Shown here piece after piece: positions 41,710 to 50,556 of a DNA stretch of 64,000 bases. Each line of letters begins with the position of its first letter. Positions within the stretch are counted from its first letter, which is position 1. The translations under genes were made by a program, and so were the position numbers. The DNA comes from JAIXWP01 sp965247015 (GTDB taxonomy: Bacteria; Bacteroidota; Bacteroidia; Flavobacteriales_D; Sanyastnellaceae). The notes beneath the pieces were generated by a model, which saw only the letters and a list, made by a program, of their open reading frames with translations, did not search any database and was not told the DNA's origin. The stretch covers positions 62,001 to 126,000 of the forward strand of contig CBDFGG010000003.1 of the NCBI GenBank assembly GCA_965247015.1, in the 5' to 3' direction.

Positions 41710-42954
41710 TTATGCCCAAGAAGCGATTTTTTCAGCTTTGTAGGCGCCAGCCTCCAACTTTTCTCTTACTTTCTTAAAGCAATCGATAGTGTAATCCACA
41801 TCTTTAATAGTGTGCACAACAGTTGGGATCAAACGAAGCATGATCACATCTTTCGGAACAACTGGGTAAACTACGATTGAGCAGAATACGCCATATGTTT
41901 CACGAAGATCAAGTGTAACGTTTGTAGCCTCTCCTAGTGAACCTTTCAAGAATACTGGAGTAACAACAGAATCCGTTTTACCGATATCGAAACCAGCCTC
42001 TTTCAATCCACTTTGAAGGTGACGTGAAATCTTCCAGAGATCTGCTTGAAGTTCTGGACGAGTGCGCATCATTTCAAGACGCTTCAATGCACCGATTACG
42101 ATTGGCATTGGAAGTGACTTTGCGAATGTTTGAGAGCGCATGTTATATCTCATGTACTCGATCACGTGAGCTTCAGAAGCAACGAATGCACCTATAGTGG
42201 CCATTGCTTTTGCAAACGTTCCGAAGTAAACGTCGATTTTATCAGCAACACCTTGATGGTCTGGTGCACCGCGGCCATCTTTACCGATGGTACCGAAACC
42301 GTGAGCATCATCTACAAAAAGGCGGAATCCATATTCATCTTTGAACTTGCAGATTTCTGCAAGCTTGCCTTGGTCGCCGGCCATACCGAAAACACCCTCC
42401 GTCAAAACAAGAATACCGCCGCCAGTGGTAGCAGCAAGTTTCTTTGCATGCTTCAATTGTTTTTCGAAGCTCTCCATGTCGTTGTGTTGGAACACAAAGC
42501 GCTTTCCTTGGTGAAGACGGATACCGTCGATCATGCAAGCGTGACATTCGCTATCATAAACGATAACATCATTGCGGCTTACAAGAGATTCGATCGCTGA
42601 CTGACAGCCTTGGTAACCGAAGTTGAGAAGGAATGCATCTTCTTTCCCCATGAAAGAAGCCAATTCTTGCTCTAGTTGCTCATGATATTTTGTCTGGCCG
42701 CTCATCATACGAGCTCCCATTGGGTAAGCCATTCCCCATTCCTCAGCGGCTTTAGCGTCCACTTCGCGAATTTCAGGGTGGTTTGCAAGACCGATGTAGT
42801 TATTCAAACTCCATACTAATACAGGCTTTCCGCGGAAAGTCATGTGTGCACCGATTTCACCTTCTAGTTTTGGGAATGTGAAATATCCATGTGATTCTTT
42901 AGAATGCTGACCAAGTGGTCCACGATTCGTTTTGATTCTTTCAAAAATATCCAA
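41710..42954 (-). CDS. Alpha-oxoamine synthase family PLP enzyme (serine palmitoyltransferase-like)
   Basis: 414 residues, fold type I PLP enzyme related to serine palmitoyltransferase, 2-amino-3-ketobutyrate CoA ligase and BioF. Seen: NNYIGLANHPEIRE, GARMMSGQTKYHEQLE, DSECHACMIDGIRL, LTEGVFGMAGDQG, VDDAHGFGTIGKDGRG, and the Schiff-base lysine in FGTFAKAMATIGAF. Condensation of an acyl-CoA with serine would give sphingolipids, with cysteate would give sulfonolipids; both occur in Bacteroidota. Glycine C-acetyltransferase is less likely given the lack of a threonine dehydrogenase neighbour. A full -7 box lies 23 bases upstream. Divergent from bamD. Confidence 0.8.
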   Translation of the reverse strand: MDIFERIKTNRGPLGQHSKESHGYFTFPKLEGEIGAHMTFRGKPVLVWSLNNYIGLANHPEIREVDAKAAEEWGMAYPMGARMMSGQTKYHEQLEQELASFMGKEDAFLLNFGYQGCQSAIESLVSRNDVIVYDSECHACMIDGIRLHQGKRFVFQHNDMESFEKQLKHAKKLAATTGGGILVLTEGVFGMAGDQGKLAEICKFKDEYGFRLFVDDAHGFGTIGKDGRGAPDHQGVADKIDVYFGTFAKAMATIGAFVASEAHVIEYMRYNMRSQTFAKSLPMPIVIGALKRLEMMRTRPELQADLWKISRHLQSGLKEAGFDIGKTDSVVTPVFLKGSLGEATNVTLDLRETYGVFCSIVVYPVVPKDVIMLRLIPTVVHTIKDVDYTIDCFKKVREKLEAGAYKAEKIASWA

Positions 42955-42977
42955 GGTAATGGGAATTAATATTTTGG

Positions 42978-42985
42978 CAAAGATA
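42978..42985 (-). promoter_or_regulatory. -7 promoter motif of the alpha-oxoamine synthase
   Basis: TATCTTTG on the minus strand, a full TAnnTTTG match, 23 bases before the ATG. Confidence 0.55.
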
Positions 42986-43094
42986 CAAAGTGCACCGCAG
43001 ATTGAGTAAACGAAAAATTAACATGCGGTTGTTCTCTAGTTTGATGGTTATTGTAGTAGAATTGATTTTATAAGCGTCAAAAGGATAGATTGCT

Positions 43095-43102
43095 TATTTT
43101 TG
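43095..43102 (+). promoter_or_regulatory. -7 promoter motif of the bamD operon
   Basis: TATTTTTG, a full TAnnTTTG match, ends 8 bases before the ATG at 43111, so the transcript would be leaderless or nearly so. Confidence 0.55.
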
Positions 43103-43110
43103 CAGCCCTC

Positions 43111-43923
43111 ATGATGAAAACACGCGTATTTTTTAGTTTCCTAGTGGTGATGGCCTTGATTGCTGTTGGTTGTTCGGACTACAGCAAAGCCTTAAAAAGT
43201 TCCAACCCACAGGTCAAGTTTGATATGGCATTGAAGCTTTATAATGATCAAGCCTATATCAAATCGATGCCTCTTTGGGAAGAACTTATTGGTCTTACCA
43301 GAGGAACCAAAATGTCTGAGGATGTTTACTATTACTACGCTAAAAGCCAATTCGGCGCGCATGATTTCTACCTAGCAAACTATTACTTTAAAAATTTCGC
43401 GAAGACATTTTCAACCAGCCCCAGAGCTGAGGAGTGTCAGTTTTTAGCGGCTATTTGCAGTTACAACCTCTCCCCTGATGCCTCTTTGGACCAGACCGAT
43501 ACAAAGACAGCTATCAATGAGTTGCAGCTTTTCCTTGACCTTTTTCCAAAGTCAGCCTTACGCGATTCAGCAAACCATATGATTGGAACTCTGAATTCTA
43601 AGATCGAATCCAAAGAGTTTGAGGTGGCAAAGCTTTATTACACCACTGAGAAATATAAAGGGGCCGTGAATGCGTTGAAAGAATTCCAAACCACCTACCC
43701 TTCAAGCCTTTATCGTGAAGAGGCCCTTTATTTGATTGTAAAAAGCTATTATCTTTACGCCGAAGGGAGTGTTCCTGAGAAGAAACTTGAAAGATATCGC
43801 CTAGCAACCGAATCTTATATTACCTTTGCAACCGCTTTTCCCAAAAGTAATTATCTCAAGGATGCAGAGACATATTACGAGAAAAGCAGAAGACAGATAG
43901 AAAAATTGACCGCATCAAACTGA
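43111..43923 (+). CDS. bamD: Outer-membrane assembly lipoprotein BamD
   Basis: 270 residues, lipoprotein of the BAM complex that inserts beta-barrel proteins. Signal peptide with lipobox LIAVGC, so the mature protein begins at a lipidated Cys. Tetratricopeptide-like helical repeats follow (FDMALKLYNDQAYIKSMPLWEEL, DVYYYYAKSQFGAHDFYLANYYFKNF, TEKYKGAVNALKEF and EALYLIVKSYYLYA), matching YfiO/BamD of Bacteroidota. ATG 43111 or 43114 gives the signal peptide; the TTG further upstream would lie inside the -7 box. First gene of bamD-rpoZ-coaBC-porD-recN. Confidence 0.9.
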   Translation: MMKTRVFFSFLVVMALIAVGCSDYSKALKSSNPQVKFDMALKLYNDQAYIKSMPLWEELIGLTRGTKMSEDVYYYYAKSQFGAHDFYLANYYFKNFAKTFSTSPRAEECQFLAAICSYNLSPDASLDQTDTKTAINELQLFLDLFPKSALRDSANHMIGTLNSKIESKEFEVAKLYYTTEKYKGAVNALKEFQTTYPSSLYREEALYLIVKSYYLYAEGSVPEKKLERYRLATESYITFATAFPKSNYLKDAETYYEKSRRQIEKLTASN

Positions 43924-43932
43924 TCATATAAG

Positions 43933-44268
43933 ATGAGCAATTACAAAAATTCAAACGCAGCGAAGACTACTATTACTCGCAACACCAATGAACTTTACAA
44001 CAGAGTTAATGGTAACCTGTTTGAAGCAGTAGTCCTTCTTTCTAAGAGATCTAGCCAGATTTCTAAGGAAATGAAAGAAGAGCTTAACCAGAAGCTAGAA
44101 GAATTTGGAAGCTCTCAAGACAATCTTGAGGAAGTGTTCGAAAACCGCGAGCAAATTGAAATTTCTCGTCACTATGAGCGTCTTCCAAAGCCGCACTCAA
44201 TTGCTGTACAAGAGCTTCTTGAAGAGAAAGTGTTCTACAAATATCCTGAAGAGAACCCAGAACTGTAA
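43933..44268 (+). CDS. rpoZ: RNA polymerase omega subunit (RpoZ-like)
   Basis: 111 residues. The Rpb6/omega core is LYNRVNGNLFEAVVLLSKRSSQISKEMKEELNQKL (about 22-56), with an acidic middle and a C-terminal KPHSIAVQELLEEKVFYKYPEE. This is the Bacteroidota omega form, often found between bamD and coaBC. It stabilises the beta' subunit. Starts 9 bases after bamD. Confidence 0.87.
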   Translation: MSNYKNSNAAKTTITRNTNELYNRVNGNLFEAVVLLSKRSSQISKEMKEELNQKLEEFGSSQDNLEEVFENREQIEISRHYERLPKPHSIAVQELLEEKVFYKYPEENPEL

Positions 44269-44292
44269 TTAAAGTCGTACATTCGAAATATT

Positions 44293-44317
44293 AAAGATGG
44301 CTATATGCCATCTTTTT
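44293..44317 (+). terminator. Terminator or attenuator between rpoZ and coaBC
   Basis: Stem AAAGATGGC / GCCATCTTT with loop TATAT, followed by a T-rich tract. It lies inside the operon, so it may lower read-through to coaBC. It also covers an ATG that would extend coaBC. Confidence 0.7.
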
Positions 44318-44335
44318 TCTTTTAAAACCAACAGT

Positions 44336-45541
44336 ATGTTGAACGGGAAAAAGATTCTACTTGGCATTTCAGGAAGCATTGCGGCTTACAAGTCGTCGTG
44401 GCTTGTGCGCTTGCTCGTTCAACATGGAGCGGAAGTTAAAGTAGTGCTTAGTAAAAGCGCCCTCGACTTTGTAACTCCTTTAACACTGTCCACCTTATCA
44501 AAGGGACAGGTCTATTCTGATTTTACAGAAGATGCAGACAAAGGCACTTGGACCAATCATGTGCAGCTCGCACTTTGGGCTGATCTTTTTATTATGGCTC
44601 CGGCCTCTGCAAATACGTTAGCCAAAATGGCCCATGGTCAAAGCGATAACTTCTTACTGACCACTTACATGAGCGTTCAATGCCCTGTGATGGTGGCTCC
44701 AGCAATGGATCATGATATGTTTTTACATGGCGGAACACAAGAAAATATTAATAAGCTCAAATCTTTTGGGCATCACATCATTGAACCTGGACAAGGAGAA
44801 CTCGCTAGCGGACTCATTGGAAAAGGACGTATGGGAGAACCCGAAGAGATTCTTGAAGCAGTGTTGAATTATTTCCGCCCAGATCTTCCACTCAAAGGAA
44901 AAAAAGTATTGATCACCGCGGGACCGACACATGAAAAACTAGACCCCGTGAGATTTATTGGAAATAATTCGAGCGGAAAAATGGGGTTTGAAATTGCAGC
45001 AAAGGCGGCAAATTTTGGGGCGCAGGTCGTTCTTGTCACTGGTCCCACTCATCTCAGTATTCAACATCCATCCATTGAATTGGTGCGAGTAGAATCGGCC
45101 CAGCAAATGATGGAAAAATGTGATGCCCACTTCGCGAGTTCCGATATTACAATCCTCGCCGCTGCGGTTGCTGACTACCGTCCAAAAAATGTTGCCGATC
45201 AAAAAATCAAAAAATCGGATACCTCATTGACCATCGAATTAGAATCAACAGAAGATATCGCAGCCACTTTAGGAAAGCGAAAAAACGAAAGACAATTGAT
45301 GATCGGGTTTGCGCTTGAAACCAATGATGAAGCAAGCAATGCACAGTCTAAATTGATTCGGAAAAACCTTGATATGATTGTGTTGAATTCTTTACGAGAT
45401 GAAGGTGCAGGATTTGGTGGAAATACGAATAAAATCACCTTATTTTGGCCTAACAATAAAAGCAAAGAATTTGGGTTAAAGGCCAAGTCCGAAGTAGCCC
45501 ATGACATCATAACCGAAATTGTGAAGATGTTAGTACCATGA
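44336..45541 (+). CDS. coaBC: Bifunctional phosphopantothenoylcysteine decarboxylase/synthetase
   Basis: 401 residues. The N-terminal CoaC flavoprotein domain has GKKILLGISGSIAAYKSSWLVRLL and the SDNFLLTTYMSVQCPVMVAPAMDHDMF segment (family PAMN-type motif, here PAMD). The C-terminal CoaB ligase domain has GKKVLITAGPTHEKLDPVRFIGNNSSGKMG and AAVADYRPKN. Together they make 4'-phosphopantetheine for CoA. I start at ATG 44336 (MLNGKKILLG), since an in-frame ATG at 44297 falls inside the upstream hairpin. Ends 4 bases into the porD start (ATGA overlap). Confidence 0.96.
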   Translation: MLNGKKILLGISGSIAAYKSSWLVRLLVQHGAEVKVVLSKSALDFVTPLTLSTLSKGQVYSDFTEDADKGTWTNHVQLALWADLFIMAPASANTLAKMAHGQSDNFLLTTYMSVQCPVMVAPAMDHDMFLHGGTQENINKLKSFGHHIIEPGQGELASGLIGKGRMGEPEEILEAVLNYFRPDLPLKGKKVLITAGPTHEKLDPVRFIGNNSSGKMGFEIAAKAANFGAQVVLVTGPTHLSIQHPSIELVRVESAQQMMEKCDAHFASSDITILAAAVADYRPKNVADQKIKKSDTSLTIELESTEDIAATLGKRKNERQLMIGFALETNDEASNAQSKLIRKNLDMIVLNSLRDEGAGFGGNTNKITLFWPNNKSKEFGLKAKSEVAHDIITEIVKMLVP

Positions 45542-46434
45542 AGAAAATTGTAAGCCTCTTTAGTTTTATCATAATCATAAACGCATTGCAAGCTCAAGAG
45601 CTAAATTGTAATGTGACCATCATACAGCCTCAAGTTATTTTATCTGACGCATCTATTTTCCAAACCATGGAAAATACGATTGAAGAATTTATCAATAACA
45701 GAAAATGGAGCAAAGACGAATGGGCTCAAACAGAGCGTATCGATTGTAATCTTCAAATCACCATTGAATCCCAACCAAGCCAACGTCAGTTCAAAGGCAG
45801 CATTCAGGTTGGTAGCAGCCGTCCGGTATACAACACCGATTACAAGGCTCCGATTCTCAACATTAATGACCGTGATTTCGAATTTACCTTTCAAGAAAAC
45901 ACACAAATTCAATGGAGCGTTGATCAGCATCGCGACAATCTCTCAAGTGTTCTTGCATTTTATGCTAACATGATTCTTGCTGCTGACTACGATACATTTT
46001 CTCCCGAAGGTGGCACCGAACATTACTTGATTTGCCAAACGATTGTTAGCAATGCCCAAAATGCAGCAGAAGCTGGCTGGAAAGCCAACGAGCGTGGTCA
46101 GCAAAATAGATATTGGCTTATAGAAAATATCATCACTCAAACATTCAAGCCGCTTCGTGACCTCGCCTATAACTATCACCGCAAAGGGATGGATAAGATG
46201 TTTAGCGACCTCATCGAATCAAGAAATGTAATGACCGCAGCACTATTGGAGTTGAATAGTATTCATAAGATCAAACCTAGCTCTTATAACATGCAGGTTT
46301 TCTTTTATGCGAAAGCGGATGAAATTATTTCCATATACAAACCTCTTCCGGCAGCAGAGAAACAACCCATTTATGAGCTGTTGAAGAAGCTGGATCCAGG
46401 AAATATTTCGAAGTACGAAAAAATGATGCAATAA
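45538..46434 (+). CDS. porD: Secreted DUF4835/PorD-like protein
   Basis: 298 residues with a signal peptide (MKKIVSLFSFIIIINALQAQ). Shared marks of the Bacteroidota DUF4835 family: ELNCNVTIIQPQV, the middle DCNLQITIESQPS, FKGSIQVGSSRPVYN, LAFYANMILAADYDTFSPEGG and the C-terminal LLKKLDPGNISKYEKMM. The family has been linked to the type IX secretion system as PorD; I take that from memory. Start overlaps coaBC by 4 bases, and recN follows 13 bases later. Three T9SS cargo genes in the window fit a functional T9SS. Confidence 0.82.
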   Translation: MKKIVSLFSFIIIINALQAQELNCNVTIIQPQVILSDASIFQTMENTIEEFINNRKWSKDEWAQTERIDCNLQITIESQPSQRQFKGSIQVGSSRPVYNTDYKAPILNINDRDFEFTFQENTQIQWSVDQHRDNLSSVLAFYANMILAADYDTFSPEGGTEHYLICQTIVSNAQNAAEAGWKANERGQQNRYWLIENIITQTFKPLRDLAYNYHRKGMDKMFSDLIESRNVMTAALLELNSIHKIKPSSYNMQVFFYAKADEIISIYKPLPAAEKQPIYELLKKLDPGNISKYEKMMQ

Positions 46435-46447
46435 ATAGTAGGAAGAT

Positions 46448-48100
46448 ATGCTTCGAAATTTAGAAGTGATCAACTACGGATTGATTGATCATGTAAACCT
46501 CGACTTTAAAAAAGGATTGACTGCCATCACGGGGGAAACCGGAAGTGGTAAATCTATTTTACTTGGTGCATTTGGTTTGCTCCTTGGAGATCGTGCTGAT
46601 AGCAAAAGCATCAAACACATCGATCAAAAGTGCATCGTAGAGGCAGTCTTTGACTTGCGTGTATTTCAACTCGAACAATTTTTCCAGGAAAATGATTTAG
46701 ACTTCGAAGCCAACACAACGGTGCGTCGCGAGATTGCGCCAGGTGGCAAGAGTAGAGCATTTATCAATGATACTCCCGTTTCCCTTCAGCAACTAAAGGC
46801 ACTTGGTGAGCGATTGGTAGATATACATTCTCAGCACGAGAATTCTATACTTGGTGAGCGTTCATTTCAATTTTCTGTCATCGACGCATTTGCTCATCAT
46901 GAAGCATTGCTCGCTGATTATTCTATGAATTTTTCTCTTTATAAATCACAGAAAAGTGAACTAGAAAAACTAGTAGAGAATGAAGTAAAAATGAAGCAAG
47001 ACCTCGATTACTATCAGTTTCAACTCGAGGAATTAGAAAAAGTAACGTTAGAAAATATTGATTTACCTGCATTAGAAGCAGAGCTTGAAACGCTTAATAA
47101 TGCTGAGCAGATTAAATCTAGTCTTGGAAATATCACGGCCATTTTAGATGCAGATCATCCATCTGTTATCAGTGGCCTTGCAATGGCCAAGGCCGCTGCT
47201 CAGAAGTTGGCTAGTTTTAATACTACGCTCGAAGATTTTGCGAAGCGCATTGATTCATCCATGATTGATTTGCGCGAATTATGCAGAGAGATTGAAACTT
47301 ATGCGGATGGCGTAGCGATGCAGCCAGAGCGCATTGTAGTAGTGCAAGAGTTGATTGGCCAAGTTTATCACCTGCAACAAAAGCACCGTCTTCAGAGCAC
47401 TGAGGAACTTATTCTGTTGCGCGAGCAGATTCGAGTAAAAGTTCAAGAGTCATCATCGGTAGATGATCGTATTCAGGAGTTGAGAAAAGAATTACTACAA
47501 ACCGAACAAACGCTCGGTTTGATTGCCGATAAACTTACAGCCTCTCGACAAAAAGGTGGACAAAAAGCTACCCTGGAGGTTGAGAAATATTTCAAGGAAT
47601 TATCGCTCGATCACGCAGAACTCGTTTTTGATCTCACACCATCTAAAACCTTCCATGCTCAAGGAAAAGACGATATTCAAATTCTTTTTCGATCGAATAA
47701 AGGAGGGCAATTGCTGCCCATTAAACAAGTAGCATCTGGTGGTGAAATTTCGCGTGTCATGCTTGCGCTAAAAGCAGCTATCGCGCGTCACAAAAAACTC
47801 CCTGTATTGATTCTCGATGAGATCGATCAAGGTGTAAGCGGCGAAGTGGGAAAGAAGATTGGAAGCATCTTGAAAGGGATGAGCTCTGATATGCAATTGA
47901 TCACTATCACCCACCTACCGCAGATTGCGGGCAAGGCAGAGCATCATTTGAAAGTCTCGAAAGAAACGGATGGCAAGACGACTACCACCAAGGTAGAGAT
48001 CTTAAATCAAGATGAAAGAATACAAGAAATTGCAGAAATGCTCAGCGGTAAAAATTTCACAAAAGCCGCTTTAGAAAACGCAAAAGAGCTGATGAATTAA
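46448..48100 (+). CDS. recN: DNA repair protein RecN
   Basis: 550-residue SMC-like ATPase acting in double-strand-break repair. Walker A GETGSGKSILLGAFGLLLG lies at about 25-43, with VDIHSQHEN following (SMC Q-loop type). A central helical coiled coil spans about 160-360, then the LRSNKGGQLLPIKQVASGGEISRVMLALK signature-like segment (RSNKG ... SGGEISR) and Walker B PVLILDEIDQGVSGEVG. ATG at 46448 follows a purine-rich AGGAAGAT. Its stop codon lies in the loop of a terminator hairpin. Confidence 0.96.
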   Translation: MLRNLEVINYGLIDHVNLDFKKGLTAITGETGSGKSILLGAFGLLLGDRADSKSIKHIDQKCIVEAVFDLRVFQLEQFFQENDLDFEANTTVRREIAPGGKSRAFINDTPVSLQQLKALGERLVDIHSQHENSILGERSFQFSVIDAFAHHEALLADYSMNFSLYKSQKSELEKLVENEVKMKQDLDYYQFQLEELEKVTLENIDLPALEAELETLNNAEQIKSSLGNITAILDADHPSVISGLAMAKAAAQKLASFNTTLEDFAKRIDSSMIDLRELCREIETYADGVAMQPERIVVVQELIGQVYHLQQKHRLQSTEELILLREQIRVKVQESSSVDDRIQELRKELLQTEQTLGLIADKLTASRQKGGQKATLEVEKYFKELSLDHAELVFDLTPSKTFHAQGKDDIQILFRSNKGGQLLPIKQVASGGEISRVMLALKAAIARHKKLPVLILDEIDQGVSGEVGKKIGSILKGMSSDMQLITITHLPQIAGKAEHHLKVSKETDGKTTTTKVEILNQDERIQEIAEMLSGKNFTKAALENAKELMN

Positions 48101-48115
48101 CATCAGCTCTTTTTA
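48082..48115 (+). terminator. Terminator overlapping the end of recN
   Basis: A perfect 13-base stem (AAAAGAGCTGATG / CATCAGCTCTTTT) with loop AATTAA and a T-rich tail. The recN stop codon TAA (48098-48100) is inside the loop. Confidence 0.92.
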
Positions 48116-48133
48116 TTTTAAGCTATTATTTTC

Positions 48134-50455
48134 TTAGAATGACATATCCAATCCAATAGTTGGAAGGATTGGTAATTGATTCACACGTTGTGATGTGATA
48201 CGATCAATATAGAATACGTTTTCTCTATTGTAAGCATTGGTAACACCAGCGTTTACTTCTAATTGAACTTTCTTCCATTTGAAATCTTTGCGCACATTCA
48301 AATCAAGACGATGGTAGTATGGCAGACGTCCACCATTTAGATCAGCGAATTGAATGGATAGATCGTCAGCGTTTGCAGTCACGTAATCTGTGGAGATTCC
48401 ATTAAGCGCATCAGGTGCTTGATAGAACCCTTGCGTTTGTGTGAATGGCAGACCTGAACCAAGGTTCCAGCGTAAGCTTGCTTCCCAGTCTCTCTTCTTA
48501 CCGAACTTCTGTGATGCCACAAAGTTGATGTTGTGTCTTCTATCGAATACTGGATCATACCAGCGGAAACCGTCCCAACGACGAACCTTTCCGAGCGAGT
48601 AAACGAAATAGAGATAGGTAGTTTTATGCTCATATTTCAATACCACGTCTGCCCCTGCAGCCCATCCACTCTCGAGGATATAATCTTTTCTTTGAATCTC
48701 CGGACGGAAAAAATTCGCTGCATCATCCGGGAAAATTTTATTTCTGTTGGTGTTCGTCACCTGACGGAAGTCGCGGTAATAACCTTCCACATTCAAGTTC
48801 CATTTTTCTGTCAAATCAAATTCGAAACCTGCGATGTAGTGAATCGCTCTTTGCAGAGGATTCTTTACTTCTTCAACCTCAAGATTTGAATTGGTAAACT
48901 CGCTTTGAAGATTATCAGGTCCCGCAAGGAAACCATAGAATAAATTGACAACGTCGCGGTCACTATTTGTTGCCATCAAGTTCTGCGTGTAAATACCTGT
49001 TGCCGCTTTTAATCGTAATCTTTCGCTTGCTTTAAACTTCAGACCTAATCTTGGTTCTGGGGAGAACGTAGAAAGAGAAGCATAATACTGAAGACGTAGA
49101 CCTGGTTCAACAATCCAACGGTTGCGACTAAATTTATAAGAAGCATATCCATTGAGCTCTGTCGTATTCTGAGCCTCTTCGATGATGATTCCAAGAGGAT
49201 TGTAGCTATTGTATTTCGTGCTAAATCCAACTACTTCGATACCATATTTTAGCACGTCATCTTCAATGATGTATTTGAAATCAAGACCAAAGTTGAAGCT
49301 AGTAATGGTATCAGAACGTGGATCGTTACTTTCTTCAAGCAATTGGATTCCGTATTTCGAGCGAGCGAAATTACCGCTGATCAATACCGGAGACGTCGTT
49401 GGAACAATAACGAAGTTACCGCCAAAACCCGTGTTCTGCCATTTCAAGCTTGAAAGCCCTTGATAGTCTGTAACACCATCTTGGAAAGAAAATCCAAACA
49501 AATTGAACTTCGAACCTGTCGCTCCTGCAAATGAAATTTTGCTGTAGATATCTTGATAATTGAAAGGCAAGCCTGCACCTTCATTTACATAAGGGTATAA
49601 AAACTTCGATGATTCATCGAGGTAAGATCTCTTTGCACTTAAGATGTATGAAATGCCACTTCCGTTTTCTCTTTGTTTTTTCAAAGGACCTTCTACTAGA
49701 GCGCGAACTCCGAAAGGATTGATACCGACCTTTCCATTGGTCTCCTTCTTATTGCCATCTTTCGTGGTGATATCCATTACCGAAGAAATACGGCCACCGA
49801 ATTGCGCACCGAAACCACCTGTATAAACATCTGCGTTTGAAATAATGTCGGTATCGAATACAGAGAATAAACCAATGGAGTGAAATGGATTGTAAATAAT
49901 CATACCATCCAACAAAACCTTGTTTTGAACGGGAGAACCTCCGCGAATGAAGATTTGACCACCTTGGTCACCTGTGCTCACAAAGCCAGGAAGTGTGGTT
50001 AATACTTGAACCAAGTCAGGCTGACCACCAATAGATGGGATGCGCTTGATATCTTGAAGGCGTATTGATTCAACAGAAATATTGACGTTCGTTTTCTGAT
50101 CACTTTTTTCACTAGAAATTTCAATTTCTCCGAGCTCATTGACATTTTCTTCTATTTCTAGATTGAGAGTTAAGACCTTATTGATTTCAATTTTAACTTC
50201 TCTTCTTACTTCCTTGTACTCTGTAGATTTTACAACAAGCGTGTATGTTCCAGCGGGAACTTTCGTCAATGAGTAGTAACCATTTTCATCTGTCGAAGTA
50301 CCATAAGTGGTTCCTTCTAGCCCAACTGTAACGAATAGAGCCGGCTCACCAGATTTTGCATTTTTCAAAAATCCTCTCACTGTGCCTTGAGCTAAAGCGT
50401 CAGAAACGCAAAGCGTGAGCAAGGTCGCCATCAATACAACTACATTTTTCATCAT
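48134..50455 (-). CDS. TonB-dependent receptor with carboxypeptidase-regulatory-like domain
   Basis: 773-residue outer-membrane receptor. A signal peptide (MKNVVVLMATLLTLCVSDALAQ) is followed by a beta-sandwich CarboxypepD_reg-like domain (about 24-95, GTVRGFLKNAKSGEPALFVTVGLEGT), a plug domain (SIGGQPDLVQVLTTLPGFVSTGDQGGQIFIRGGSPVQNKVLLDGM) and a large beta-barrel ending in aromatic DMSF. No SusD-like lipoprotein is adjacent, so it is not a polysaccharide-utilisation SusC pair. Ligand unknown. Convergent with recN. Confidence 0.92.
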   Translation of the reverse strand: MMKNVVVLMATLLTLCVSDALAQGTVRGFLKNAKSGEPALFVTVGLEGTTYGTSTDENGYYSLTKVPAGTYTLVVKSTEYKEVRREVKIEINKVLTLNLEIEENVNELGEIEISSEKSDQKTNVNISVESIRLQDIKRIPSIGGQPDLVQVLTTLPGFVSTGDQGGQIFIRGGSPVQNKVLLDGMIIYNPFHSIGLFSVFDTDIISNADVYTGGFGAQFGGRISSVMDITTKDGNKKETNGKVGINPFGVRALVEGPLKKQRENGSGISYILSAKRSYLDESSKFLYPYVNEGAGLPFNYQDIYSKISFAGATGSKFNLFGFSFQDGVTDYQGLSSLKWQNTGFGGNFVIVPTTSPVLISGNFARSKYGIQLLEESNDPRSDTITSFNFGLDFKYIIEDDVLKYGIEVVGFSTKYNSYNPLGIIIEEAQNTTELNGYASYKFSRNRWIVEPGLRLQYYASLSTFSPEPRLGLKFKASERLRLKAATGIYTQNLMATNSDRDVVNLFYGFLAGPDNLQSEFTNSNLEVEEVKNPLQRAIHYIAGFEFDLTEKWNLNVEGYYRDFRQVTNTNRNKIFPDDAANFFRPEIQRKDYILESGWAAGADVVLKYEHKTTYLYFVYSLGKVRRWDGFRWYDPVFDRRHNINFVASQKFGKKRDWEASLRWNLGSGLPFTQTQGFYQAPDALNGISTDYVTANADDLSIQFADLNGGRLPYYHRLDLNVRKDFKWKKVQLEVNAGVTNAYNRENVFYIDRITSQRVNQLPILPTIGLDMSF

Positions 50456-50556
50456 ACAGGTTTCGTAAGTGCGCGAATGTAATCATAAGAAGAGTAACAT
50501 GAAAGTTCAATCTTCCCCAATTCCTTGGAATTATAGCACTTCAAAGCCAGAGATTA

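Noticed and set aside
41559..43110. Possible tRNA or small RNA genes in the gaps around the alpha-oxoamine synthase
   Set aside because: The gaps hold only a terminator and promoters; no cloverleaf or TTCRA-type T-loop is visible.
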